Shown: in pieces, positions 15,147 through 22,616 of the stretch
How the letters are laid out: each line of letters begins with the position of its first letter
Position numbering within the stretch: the stretch's first letter is position 1
IMG/VR virus record: IMGVR_UViG_3300048025_000047
Span: 1-42,105 of that record
Reading direction: 5' to 3' (one strand)
DNA length: 42,105 nucleotides
Source of the DNA: a virus
Made by a program: the position numbers and the translations under genes
The notes under the pieces: generated by a model
What the model saw: only the letters and a program-made list of their open reading frames with translations
Told to the model about the DNA's origin: nothing
Database searches by the model: none

Positions 15147-15265
15147 TTATCAACATCAACTTCAGGTTATTCAAGTTCTTCAACACGATATCCACCCACT
15201 ATTACAACCAATACTGCCGACTAAGCCATCGCAAACAACAGCGTGATGGAATGAGACGGCTATGA
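15134..15265 (+). CDS. Small basic protein, 43 residues
   Basis: The ATG at 15134 stands after AGGAGG (15121-15126) inside the end of the exonuclease gene, and the TGA at 15263-15265 overlaps the ATG of the DUF3310 gene (ATGA). The peptide has a hydrophobic, aromatic first half (LIININ, FRLFKFFNTIS) and a basic second half (LSHRKQQRDGMRRL). The perfect Shine-Dalgarno and the translational coupling make it a likely gene. No family recognised; it could associate with the membrane. Confidence 0.6.
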   Translation: MDSLIININFRLFKFFNTISTHYYNQYCRLSHRKQQRDGMRRL

Positions 15266-15546
15266 GACATATGGAGTTCATGAAAGCCATGGCTAAACAG
15301 GAAAAGATAATAACCAAACCACCTCATTACGAGGTCTTCAAGATAGAGCCAGTCAGCTTCATCATGAAGAACGGTCTGTCCTTTTGGAAGGGCAACATCA
15401 TTAAGTACGTCATGAGGGCAGGTCTTAAGACCTATGACAACCAAGACGAAACACAATCAGAAATAACCGATCTACAAAAGGCAGTCAGGTACTGCGAGAT
15501 GAGGATCAATCAGCTAGAGGGAAAAGAACCAAATGCAATTAGATAA
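15262..15546 (+). CDS. DUF3310 family protein (SaV-like nucleotide kinase-associated)
   Basis: A 94-residue protein with the DUF3310 signature: KPPHYEVFKIEPVSFIM, then LSFWKGNIIKYVMRAG, then DLQKAVRYCEMRINQLEG. The family is widespread in phages and sits with nucleotide metabolism genes; some members are annotated as nucleotide-kinase related, but the activity is not settled. Here it precedes the ribonucleotide reductase and overlaps it by 14 bases, consistent with a nucleotide-supply operon. Confidence 0.85.
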   Translation: MRHMEFMKAMAKQEKIITKPPHYEVFKIEPVSFIMKNGLSFWKGNIIKYVMRAGLKTYDNQDETQSEITDLQKAVRYCEMRINQLEGKEPNAIR

Positions 15547-17455
15547 TTACTTACCGTCACTGTATCAGCAGTTCATACATCTATCACGTTACTCACGGTG
15601 GTTACCTGAGGAACAACGTAGGGAGAACTGGGGTGAGACAGTAGACAGGTACTTCAACTTCTTTAAAGAACACCTCGTGGAGCAGCATAGTTTTTCCGTG
15701 CCTCCTTCTACTATGCAAGAGCTTCATGAGGCCGTTATGAACTTAAGTGTTATGCCGTCAATGAGGTGTCTAATGACAGCAGGTGAAGCACTTAAGAAGG
15801 AAAACATAGCAGGTTATAATTGTAGCTATGTAGCTGTAAATAGACTGGGTGCATTCGATGAAATACTGTATGTACTAATGAATGGCACTGGTGTCGGCTT
15901 TAGTGTCGAAAGACAGAATGTAAACAAGCTACCGGTTGTTGCTGAGAGCTTCTACAACAGCGATACAGTGATAACAGTTAAGGACAGTAAGCTAGGTTGG
16001 GCAAAGGCCTACAAGGAGCTTATAGGACTGTTATACATAGGTCAGATACCTGAGTGGAACACCAGTCTTGTAAGACCTGCAGGTTCACCACTGAAGACAT
16101 TCGGTGGTAGGGCATCAGGAGCTGCACCACTGGAGAACTTATTTAACTTTACTGTACAGGTAATTAAGAATGCTGCAGGTCGTAAGTTAAACTCAGTGGA
16201 GTGCCATGACATTGTATGTAAGATAGCCGAGGTAGTGGTTGTTGGTGGTGTAAGAAGGTCAGCACTAATCAGTCTGTCTAACCTATCTGACGACAGAATG
16301 AGACACGCTAAGTCAGGTGAATGGTGGAATGCTAACAAGCAGCGAGCCTTAGCTAACAACTCAGCAGTCTACACTGAGAAGCCTGACATAGGTATCTTTA
16401 TGGATGAGTGGAAGTCCTTATATGAATCTAAGTCAGGTGAACGTGGTATCTTCAACAGACAGTCAGCTAACAACATGGCTGAGGCCTCAGGTCGCAGAGT
16501 GATCGACAACCACGAGTTTGGAACTAACCCCTGCTCTGAGATCATATTAAGAGACCGTGAGTTCTGTAACTTAAGTGAGGTAGTTATTCGTCCTCATGAT
16601 ACAAAAGAGACACTACTAAACAAGGTACGACTGGCTACCATCATAGGTACAATACAGTCGTCATTGACTAACTTCAGGTATGTCTCCAGTGAATGGAGAA
16701 AGAACTGTGAAGAGGAAAGACTGCTTGGTGTGTCGTTAACCGGTATCATGGATAACGACTTGACTAACGGTAACAAGTCAGGACTTGACCTATTACTACA
16801 GGAGCTTAAGGAAGAGGCTGTAAAGACTAACGCTGAGTTTGCTAAGGATATAGGCATACCTCAGTCAGTAGCCATTACATGTGTCAAGCCATCAGGTACA
16901 GTTAGTCAGTTGGTTGATGCTGCCTCAGGTATTCACGCTAGGCACAACCCCTACTACATAAGAACAGTCAGAGGTGATAAGAAGGATCCACTGACTAAGC
17001 TGATGGTTGACCAAGGCATACCTGCTGAGGACGATGTGATGAACCCTGACAACACTACAGTCTTTAGCTTTCCTATGGAGGCACCAAGTAATGCAGTCTT
17101 CAGGACAGATAAGACAGCTATACAACAGCTAGAGCTGTGGCTCATGTATCAGAAGAACTGGTGTGAACATAAGCCATCAGTCACTGTGTCAGTGAAGGAG
17201 CATGAGTGGTTGGATGTAGGTGCTTGGGTATACGACAACTTCGATTACATGTCAGGTGTGTCGTTCCTACCCTTCAGTGACCATACATACCAACAGGCAC
17301 CCTATCAGGACTGTGATCAGTCTGAGTATGACATCATGTCTCAGGCTATGCCTAAGGACATCGACTGGTCTAAGCTAAGTGAGTATGAACAACAGGACAA
17401 CACCATAGGATCACAGGAGTTAGCCTGTGTCGGTGGAGCCTGTGAGATCGTATGA
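15533..17455 (+). CDS. nrdJ: Ribonucleotide reductase, class II (adenosylcobalamin-dependent)
   Basis: A 640-residue monomeric-type class II enzyme reducing ribonucleotides to deoxyribonucleotides with a B12-generated radical. Visible residues: Cys97 in GYNCSYV and Cys345 in EFCNLSEV (redox pair), thiyl Cys334 with Glu336 in NPCSEI, phosphate-binding VKPSGTVSQLVDAASGIH, and a C-terminal Cys632/Cys637 pair (CVGGAC) that relays electrons from thioredoxin. NPCSEI and the lack of a partner NrdB gene separate it from class I. It needs cobalamin, so its activity depends on the host's B12 supply. B12-type reductases are a mark of several marine podovirus groups. It overlaps DUF3310 upstream and DUF1289 downstream. 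Confidence 0.95.
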   Translation: MQLDNYLPSLYQQFIHLSRYSRWLPEEQRRENWGETVDRYFNFFKEHLVEQHSFSVPPSTMQELHEAVMNLSVMPSMRCLMTAGEALKKENIAGYNCSYVAVNRLGAFDEILYVLMNGTGVGFSVERQNVNKLPVVAESFYNSDTVITVKDSKLGWAKAYKELIGLLYIGQIPEWNTSLVRPAGSPLKTFGGRASGAAPLENLFNFTVQVIKNAAGRKLNSVECHDIVCKIAEVVVVGGVRRSALISLSNLSDDRMRHAKSGEWWNANKQRALANNSAVYTEKPDIGIFMDEWKSLYESKSGERGIFNRQSANNMAEASGRRVIDNHEFGTNPCSEIILRDREFCNLSEVVIRPHDTKETLLNKVRLATIIGTIQSSLTNFRYVSSEWRKNCEEERLLGVSLTGIMDNDLTNGNKSGLDLLLQELKEEAVKTNAEFAKDIGIPQSVAITCVKPSGTVSQLVDAASGIHARHNPYYIRTVRGDKKDPLTKLMVDQGIPAEDDVMNPDNTTVFSFPMEAPSNAVFRTDKTAIQQLELWLMYQKNWCEHKPSVTVSVKEHEWLDVGAWVYDNFDYMSGVSFLPFSDHTYQQAPYQDCDQSEYDIMSQAMPKDIDWSKLSEYEQQDNTIGSQELACVGGACEIV

Positions 17456-17688
17456 CTATGCTATCACCATGTAAAAACGTATGCAGACTGGACACCAAGA
17501 ACGATAGGTGTTCAGCCTGTTATAGGACTACATTTGAGATCAGTAGATGGTCACAGATGGAGACACAGGAACGACAGGCCTTAGTCTATCAGGTGATACC
17601 TCGAAGGAGATTACAGGCTGAGATGGAACTCTTGGGTGATACTAAAGCATCCAGTGACGATAACGTGAGGGTTCTATCGGATACATAA
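17452..17688 (+). CDS. DUF1289 family protein
   Basis: A 78-residue protein with the family signature SPCKNVCRLDTKNDRCSACYRTTFEISRW: four cysteines in a C-x3-C ... C-x2-C arrangement, presumably a metal or Fe-S site, followed by the conserved Arg-Thr and Trp. DUF1289 proteins are short bacterial proteins of unknown function; a phage copy next to ribonucleotide reductase might serve redox supply, which is inference. The start overlaps the reductase stop (ATGA). It is the last gene before the long non-coding gap. Confidence 0.85.
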   Translation: MTMLSPCKNVCRLDTKNDRCSACYRTTFEISRWSQMETQERQALVYQVIPRRRLQAEMELLGDTKASSDDNVRVLSDT

Positions 17689-17696
17689 GTAAAGGT

Positions 17697-17764
17697 GTGA
17701 ACTGTCAGAATGCCAACTATAGTTGTAGCATCAAGGCTAACACAGGCTATCTCTAACAGTTCAC
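17697..17764. other. Structured element: long stem enclosing a 12-base palindrome
   Basis: GTGAACTGT (17697-17705) pairs perfectly with ACAGTTCAC (17756-17764); a T-G and a G-C pair extend it outward. Inside the 50-base loop lies the perfect palindrome CAACTATAGTTG (17714-17725), flanked by TGC and GCA that can also pair. There is no T-tract after it, so it is not a standard terminator. It starts eight bases after the DUF1289 stop. It could protect the 3' end of the replication transcript, or be a protein-binding site. Confidence 0.55.
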
Positions 17765-17802
17765 GCTTACTAATGTATACTATTGTAACAGGTTATCAAG
17801 GG

Positions 17803-17831
17803 GTCACTAATGTCGTGTCACTAGACACTAA
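17803..17831. repeat. Three short direct repeats GNCACTA
   Basis: GTCACTA occurs at 17803-17809 and 17817-17823 and GACACTA at 17825-17831, about 26 bases upstream of the phage promoter. Closely spaced short repeats of this sort could be operator or replication-initiator sites. With seven-base units chance is possible. Confidence 0.3.
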
Positions 17832-17856
17832 TTGATACTTTAGTTAACTATAGGTT

Positions 17857-17879
17857 GAATACTGTCCACCCTTAGGAGA
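17857..17879 (+). promoter_or_regulatory. Candidate T7-type phage promoter for the structural genes
   Basis: The best copy of the family: GAATACTGTCCACCC followed by TTAGGAGA. Without gaps it matches the T7 class III promoter at 14 of 23 positions, including AATAC, CAC and GGAGA at the start. It faces the structural genes, the first of which begins 375 bases downstream, leaving a long untranslated leader. Confidence 0.8.
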
Positions 17880-17907
17880 GATCAGGAGTGAATGAGGGAT
17901 ATGTGTG

Positions 17908-17925
17908 TGTATCAGTGGTGATACA
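17908..17925. other. Hairpin in the late leader
   Basis: TGTATCA (17908-17914) and TGATACA (17919-17925) pair perfectly around a GTGG tetraloop, about 30 bases after the presumed transcription start of the 17857 promoter. In T7, similar leader hairpins are RNase III sites or stabilise 5' ends. No T-tract follows, so it is not a terminator. Confidence 0.45.
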
Positions 17926-17947
17926 TGGGTTAACTAGAGATAGAACT

Positions 17948-17978
17948 ATAGGGAATGAGTAAGTGAGATCCCTATTTT
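17948..17978 (+). terminator. Weak terminator-like or attenuator hairpin
   Basis: ATAGGGA (17948-17954) pairs with TCCCTAT (17969-17975) over 7 bp with a 14-base loop, followed by only four T residues counting the last of the stem. It lies downstream of the late promoter and upstream of the structural genes, so complete termination would be harmful; attenuation, host-polymerase termination or RNA stability are possible. Confidence 0.35.
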
Positions 17979-18199
17979 CAACGACCTTAAATATACCCCT
18001 TACGAATAAATTTCACTTAATGTCTAATGTCTTAAGATACATAGGTAGTATATCGTAATCAGATAACTAGTCTGTTGACCTAAGATAACTATAGATATCA
18101 AGTACTTAGCATGTATTGTCGTTTAATTTTGGTACCATACCTCAGATTTTAGACCCCCATACCCTTAATAATACAATCAATTTCAAAAAGTCGTTAAAG

Positions 18200-18246
18200 C
18201 CTTCTTGTTGTTGTTATTGTTGTTCGACCTTTTAGATAAGAGAAGG
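18200..18246 (+). promoter_or_regulatory. Possible Shine-Dalgarno-masking hairpin before the S74 fibre gene
   Basis: CCTTCT (18200-18205) is the complement of AGAAGG (18241-18246), which contains the ribosome binding site nine bases before ATG 18255. The loop between is rich in TTG/TTA repeats and probably unstructured. Pairing would hide the site and reduce translation. The stem is only 6 bp over a 35-base loop. Confidence 0.25.
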
Positions 18247-18254
18247 AAAATCCC

Positions 18255-19046
18255 ATGGCCTTAGAAAGTGCAACCTATATCAATGGATTAGTGTCTACTA
18301 ACCCAACGTCCACCGATGCCCTAGCACAGGCAGACGACCACCTTCGTCTAATCAAGACTACCATTAAAGCTACGTTCCCTAATGTAACCGGTGCTGTCAC
18401 AGCAACCCACACTCAGTTAAACCAAGACCCTACATCCCTACTGGACTCTAACGGTGCCACTCGTGTGGCTGCCAGTACGACAGGTGCCTCGGTGACTGGT
18501 AACCTTGCGATATCAGGTGACATATCCTTAAGTGGATCAGGCCTGACTTTGGGTACCCATACAGCAGGTAACTATGTGGCAGGTATAACTGGTGGTACTG
18601 GCGTTACAGTAGCCAACTCAGGATCCGAGGGTGCAACCCCTACAGTATCTATAGGCCAAGCCGTGGCAACCTCAGACACGGTGACGTTTGCCGAGGTAAG
18701 ATCCACTGGCAACGTGACAGCCTACTATTCAGACATGAGACTTAAGACCGACATCCAACCCATTGAAGGAGCCTTAGACAAGGTAATGACACTCAATGGG
18801 TTTTACTTCAGACCTAATGCGATAGCTCAAGATTACGGTTATGAAGATAAGGTGGAGGTAGGGGTCTCTGCTCAGGACGTAGAAGCTATCATGCCTGAGA
18901 TAATAGCTGAGGCTCCTATCGACCCTGAGTATATGACGGTACACTATGAGAAACTAGCACCGTTACTTATCGAGGCCATTAAGGATCTTAAGAAACAACT
19001 AGACACACATGTACAGGGATGCAGTTGCAATGGCTATCCAGTCTAG
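18255..19046 (+). CDS. Tail fibre or spike protein with C-terminal S74 chaperone
   Basis: A 263-residue structural protein. The N-terminal part (ESATYINGLVSTNPTSTDAL onward) resembles the attachment region of marine phage fibres; the middle (residues 75-145) is Thr/Gly/Ser-rich beta structure. The C-terminal domain, from SDMRLKTDIQPIEGALDKV, is a peptidase S74 intramolecular chaperone: it trimerises the fibre and cuts itself off, with Ser159 in the YYSDMRLK motif as the expected nucleophile. It ends in a coiled coil (LIEAIKDLKKQLDTH). It is the first structural gene after the gap and overlaps the next gene by 17 bases. The fibre body is short for a receptor-binding shaft. Confidence 0.85.
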   Translation: MALESATYINGLVSTNPTSTDALAQADDHLRLIKTTIKATFPNVTGAVTATHTQLNQDPTSLLDSNGATRVAASTTGASVTGNLAISGDISLSGSGLTLGTHTAGNYVAGITGGTGVTVANSGSEGATPTVSIGQAVATSDTVTFAEVRSTGNVTAYYSDMRLKTDIQPIEGALDKVMTLNGFYFRPNAIAQDYGYEDKVEVGVSAQDVEAIMPEIIAEAPIDPEYMTVHYEKLAPLLIEAIKDLKKQLDTHVQGCSCNGYPV

Positions 19047-19650
19047 TGGTACCATATCAATGGATGACATCAGGACAGAGTTTGGTGACACTGGTTCCAT
19101 AGCCTTGAGTGAATGCTATCGTGGTGGTAGTATCGTTCCCTCTAGTTTGTCGGATACAGCGACTGCAGGTTCCACCTCAGCATCGACTAACAACTCAGGC
19201 CGAAGCATTGACACTGGGTTAACCTTTAACAGTGGTAGACTATTTGGTTACTCTAGATGGTCAGACAACGGAGCAGCTAATGTACAGTCATGGTCTTTTA
19301 CGGTTAACAAAACTGGTACTTATCACTACTATTTTGGTTATTATTACGGTGGATCAGGCAATCCCTCTACAGCTACAATCGTTATAGCAAAGAACGGTGT
19401 CAACACACTTAACCAAGGTTTAGTATCTAACGACAGTACAAACTCATACACTGGAAGTTGTGCAGCTAATGCAGGTGATACTATCTCAGGTTCTTTTACA
19501 GGTTCATCTAATGGATGGTCATCTAATACATTTTATATAGGTGGTGATAGCTCCAATACGAGAACAGTGACTGTTTCGTCTAATGCCAATGTACCGACCT
19601 CAGGTACCATAGACCTGAATGACTTCTATTCAGCGACTAACTCAATTTAA
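19030..19650 (+). CDS. Virion-associated protein, Gly/Ser-rich (putative tail protein)
   Basis: ATG 19030 is chosen over 19009 because MAIQSSGTISMDDIRTEFG is the usual opening of this kind of marine phage protein; that opening and SLSECYRGG-like residues (ALSECYRGGS) at 23-32 recur in many tail genes. From there the protein has 206 residues. The body is Ser/Thr/Asn/Gly-rich beta structure (YHYYFGYYYGGSGN, then GDTISGSFTGSSNG), suggesting a jelly-roll or fibre-tip domain. It has no signal or membrane segment. It lies between the S74 fibre and the tail nozzle-like protein. Exact role unknown. Confidence 0.75.
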   Translation: MAIQSSGTISMDDIRTEFGDTGSIALSECYRGGSIVPSSLSDTATAGSTSASTNNSGRSIDTGLTFNSGRLFGYSRWSDNGAANVQSWSFTVNKTGTYHYYFGYYYGGSGNPSTATIVIAKNGVNTLNQGLVSNDSTNSYTGSCAANAGDTISGSFTGSSNGWSSNTFYIGGDSSNTRTVTVSSNANVPTSGTIDLNDFYSATNSI

Positions 19651-19665
19651 AGAAAGTAATTAAAT

Positions 19666-21282
19666 ATGGGCAATAACTTTCCAATTAGAGACTTAGGATC
19701 TGTTGGAGTTATATCTGATAAAAGCTCATACAACATACCAGTTAATGCATTCAGTGAGGCTTTGAATGTTCGATTTGACGAGGGAAAAGTCCGTAGGTCA
19801 CCAATCTTCAGAAACGTAAAAGGATCACTGGGATTTACCCCTCGTTTCACTTATGGTGTCGTGCCTTCCACAGGTTATGACAGTGTACTAATGTTTTCCG
19901 ATGCCTATGTTATCAAGGAGTATAACTCAGGCTCAGTATCAGACAGAAGTGGTTCAATCAGTGGCAGTTCAGATCCACGACCTTATACAGGAACTACTCT
20001 GTCTTCCGTAACTTATATCAACAGGCAAGACCGAGTGCCTATCTTCAGAACCTCTGCAGGTACTAACTTTGCAGACCTGACGAACTGGCCTACGTCATAC
20101 CGATGTGCATCACTCAGGTCATACAATGACTTTCTACTGGCACTAAACACAACCGAGGGATCAAGTAACTTCCCTACTCGTGTTAGGTGGTCGAACATTG
20201 CCACAGCAGATGCCGTGCCTGATAGTTGGGATGAAACCGACACAACTAAGTCTGCAGGTTTTAATGACTTAGGTGAAATGCAGACAGGTATTATCGATGG
20301 TATGCCTTTAGGCTCTAACTTTATTGTATACTCAAGTGACCAAGTTTGGTTGATGGAGTTTGTAGGTGGTACGTTTATATTTAACTTTAGAAAGTTATTT
20401 ACAGATGCAGGTCTTATCAATCAGAACTGTGTTGTCGAGGTTGACGGTAAACACTATGCCTTTGGTGCCTTTGACATCTATGTACACGATGGTACATCCA
20501 AGCAGTCTATATGTGATGAAAAGGTAAGGAACTTTATCTACAACGGCTTAAACAACACAGCTAAGGAAACCTTCTTTGTACAGCATAACCCAACTCTTAA
20601 TGAGATATACTTCTGCTACCTATCTGGTGACAGTCTGGTTAGCTTTCCAAATGCAAACAGGTGTAACAGAGCTGCTGTTTACAACTACAGAAACGACACA
20701 TGGTCATTCATGGATTTACCTAACGTGTCTTCAGGAACTGTGGCTAACGTAAACTCTATTGTTACCTATGCAACAGCCACTGGTTTAACATATGCCTTAA
20801 CAGGTGGTACCTACTACGCTCAGGAAGATTCATTTGACCGGCACACACTCATGGTAGGTGAATCCAAATCAACTGACGGCATAACCTCAGACAAGTTATA
20901 TGCACTGGATTTATCCGATGTAGGACGTATTGCCTTTCAGTTAGACACTGAGGCTATTAAACCTGCCAGTGTCGAAAGAGTTGGCATTGACTTAGATGAG
21001 ACTAAGGTACCGTTAAGTGGCTACAAGGTTGTTAATGCGATATACCCTCAGGCGACAACTACAAACTCTGACAAGGATATAACCTTTACCTTCGGTGCCT
21101 CAGACATCCCTAACTCTGAGCCTACCTATGGCAACTCAACAGTATTTAACACAGGCACTGACTATAAAATTGATAGTCGTTCTGCAGGTAGATACCTGAG
21201 TTACAAGATACTTGTCTCAGACAATAAAGACTTTGAGGTCTCAGGTTTTGACATCGACATATCAGCTACTGGTTCAAGATAA
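19666..21282 (+). CDS. Tail tube/nozzle protein (tail tubular protein B-like or stabilisation protein)
   Basis: A 538-residue, largely beta protein opening with MGNNFPIRDLGSVGVISDKS and AFSEALNVRFDEGKVRRSP. That opening (a loop placing a strand into a beta-propeller, with the R-x-G-x-(V/R)-RR element) is typical of podovirus nozzle proteins such as P22 gp10 or T7 gp12 analogues. Repeated blades follow: DSVLMFSDAYVIKEY, FLLALNTTEG, FIVYSSDQVWLMEF, YAFGAFDIYVHDG. It should form the hexameric end of the short tail beneath the adaptor encoded at 36685. The stop overlaps the next ATG. Assignment to one named family is uncertain; a tail-nozzle role is probable. Confidence 0.75.
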   Translation: MGNNFPIRDLGSVGVISDKSSYNIPVNAFSEALNVRFDEGKVRRSPIFRNVKGSLGFTPRFTYGVVPSTGYDSVLMFSDAYVIKEYNSGSVSDRSGSISGSSDPRPYTGTTLSSVTYINRQDRVPIFRTSAGTNFADLTNWPTSYRCASLRSYNDFLLALNTTEGSSNFPTRVRWSNIATADAVPDSWDETDTTKSAGFNDLGEMQTGIIDGMPLGSNFIVYSSDQVWLMEFVGGTFIFNFRKLFTDAGLINQNCVVEVDGKHYAFGAFDIYVHDGTSKQSICDEKVRNFIYNGLNNTAKETFFVQHNPTLNEIYFCYLSGDSLVSFPNANRCNRAAVYNYRNDTWSFMDLPNVSSGTVANVNSIVTYATATGLTYALTGGTYYAQEDSFDRHTLMVGESKSTDGITSDKLYALDLSDVGRIAFQLDTEAIKPASVERVGIDLDETKVPLSGYKVVNAIYPQATTTNSDKDITFTFGASDIPNSEPTYGNSTVFNTGTDYKIDSRSAGRYLSYKILVSDNKDFEVSGFDIDISATGSR

Positions 21283-21560
21283 TGGCAGTAGATAGTAAAA
21301 CAAATGTCGTAGTTAACGGCTACACAAGGTCTCAATACCCTGTGTTTGAAGAGGGTATGAGGAGATACCTACAAGAGGAATTACAAAGGATAGAAAATGC
21401 AATTAGGCAGTTACAGGTGGCATCAATAGTTGTTGCTGATGTAGAGCCTGAGAACCCAATCAAAGGCATGGTTAGATACGCTGTATCACCATGGAACCCA
21501 CTATCAAATAACTTTAGTGGCTTAGTTGTTTATAACGGTACTGCTTGGGCAGCCGTTTAA
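21282..21560 (+). CDS. Hypothetical virion protein, coiled-coil then beta domain
   Basis: A 92-residue protein: a helical segment (FEEGMRRYLQEELQRIENAIRQLQ, residues about 24-47) likely to form a trimeric coiled coil, followed by IVVADVEPENPIKGMVRYA and a GLVVYNGTAWAAV end. The last pattern (yNGtaWa) occurs in many phage tail fibre proteins, including KYYNGSAWVAI in the 37335 protein. Its ATG overlaps the nozzle-like gene's stop. It could be a small tail needle or fibre attachment subunit. Confidence 0.65.
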   Translation: MAVDSKTNVVVNGYTRSQYPVFEEGMRRYLQEELQRIENAIRQLQVASIVVADVEPENPIKGMVRYAVSPWNPLSNNFSGLVVYNGTAWAAV

Positions 21561-21578
21561 TTATGGAAGGAATATAAT

Positions 21579-22616
21579 ATGTGGGGTCAAATAGCAGGTG
21601 CCGTCATTGGTGGCATGATGAACAAGAGTGCAGCTAAGAAAAACGCTGCAGCTCAGGATAGAGCAACCGAAGCTCAAATGGCAGGTTTTAACCTAGCTAA
21701 ACCATATATAAGTGCAGGTTATGCAGGTGGTCAAGATGCCCTTAACTACTCCCTAGACAAGGGTGCCTACTCAGGTGACACCTATGCCAACATGAATGAC
21801 ATGTCTACGGCAGGTTATAACTTTATGAATAACTTTGGCATGGGTCAGCAGGGTAACGCTCAAAACTTCATGAACAACGGTGCAGCCTTTGGTAACAACT
21901 TAACTAACCTTTACAATCAAGCAGGTCAGGATGCTATCGGCGATGCAAATGCTTATGCGATTAATAACTCAGATCCTCTCGTTACTGCGAGGATGCGAGA
22001 CAGCACTAGGCAGCTTAACGAACAAACTCTCCCAAATATTAACATTGGTGCAGCAGGTACTGGCAACACTAACTCCAGTAGAACAGGAGTTGCTGAAGCT
22101 ATTGCTCGTAGGTCTTATGATGATCGTATGGCTGATGTAACGGCAGATACACAGAACACACTTGCCAATAGATACCTTACACAAAACCAAAACCAGTTTA
22201 CAAATCAGATGAATGCAAATACTGGCTTAGGTAACTTATATAACACTGGCTTTGGTATGGGTAATCAAATTGGTGGTATGATGACAGGTGCAGGTAATGC
22301 CTTCCAAGCTGATGCACAGAACCAAATGAACACAGACAAGGCACAGTTTGAAAACGACAGAGACTTCCAACTAGACCAGTACAACAAATACATGTCAGGC
22401 ATTTTAGGTAAAGCACCTAGAACAACAGGACAGGTCACACCTAACTTATACAACCCTAATATGTCAGGACTTATGGGTGCCGTACAGGGATTTGGTATAG
22501 GTGGTAAAATGCAGAATGCTTTCCAAGGCTTCGGAGGTGGTGGTGGTAACGGTTACCAATTACCAACAATGACAGGTGATCCATATGCAGGTAAAGCCAC
22601 TTATGGTTTCGGTTAA
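21579..22616 (+). CDS. Internal virion (DNA ejection) protein, T7 gp14-like by position
   Basis: A 345-residue protein with a hydrophobic, Gly-rich start (GQIAGAVIGGMMNKSAAKKNAAAQD), then a long Gln/Asn/Ala/Gly-rich region with repeated NQ, GMGNQ and NANTGLGN elements. This composition is common for the smallest of the three ejected proteins of podoviruses, which inserts into the outer membrane during infection. GGAAG lies before the ATG. The next two genes encode the lytic transglycosylase and the giant internal protein, the usual order of an ejection module. No exact family is certain. Confidence 0.75.
   Translation: MWGQIAGAVIGGMMNKSAAKKNAAAQDRATEAQMAGFNLAKPYISAGYAGGQDALNYSLDKGAYSGDTYANMNDMSTAGYNFMNNFGMGQQGNAQNFMNNGAAFGNNLTNLYNQAGQDAIGDANAYAINNSDPLVTARMRDSTRQLNEQTLPNINIGAAGTGNTNSSRTGVAEAIARRSYDDRMADVTADTQNTLANRYLTQNQNQFTNQMNANTGLGNLYNTGFGMGNQIGGMMTGAGNAFQADAQNQMNTDKAQFENDRDFQLDQYNKYMSGILGKAPRTTGQVTPNLYNPNMSGLMGAVQGFGIGGKMQNAFQGFGGGGGNGYQLPTMTGDPYAGKATYGFG

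Larger units (their letters stand above)
17689..18254. other. Gene-free interval between replication and structural modules
   Basis: This is the longest stretch without a gene (566 bases) and no plausible ORF was found on either strand. It holds a long-range stem with an inner palindrome (17697-17764), repeats of GNCACTA (17803-17831), a T7-type promoter (17857), two hairpins (17908 and 17948), an AT-rich block with no obvious structure (about 17980-18180) and a T/G-rich leader (18200-18246). Possible roles are replication origin, packaging site or regulatory RNA; none is proven. Confidence 0.85.

Noticed and set aside
15183-15205. Promoter-like TATCCACCC in the exonuclease-DUF3310 junction
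   Set aside because: Only the CCACCC core agrees, AATAC and the GAGA element are missing, and the bases code for the 43-residue ORF.
16042-16359. Minus-strand ORF opposite the ribonucleotide reductase
   Set aside because: Antisense shadow of a strongly conserved gene; no strand-specific signals.
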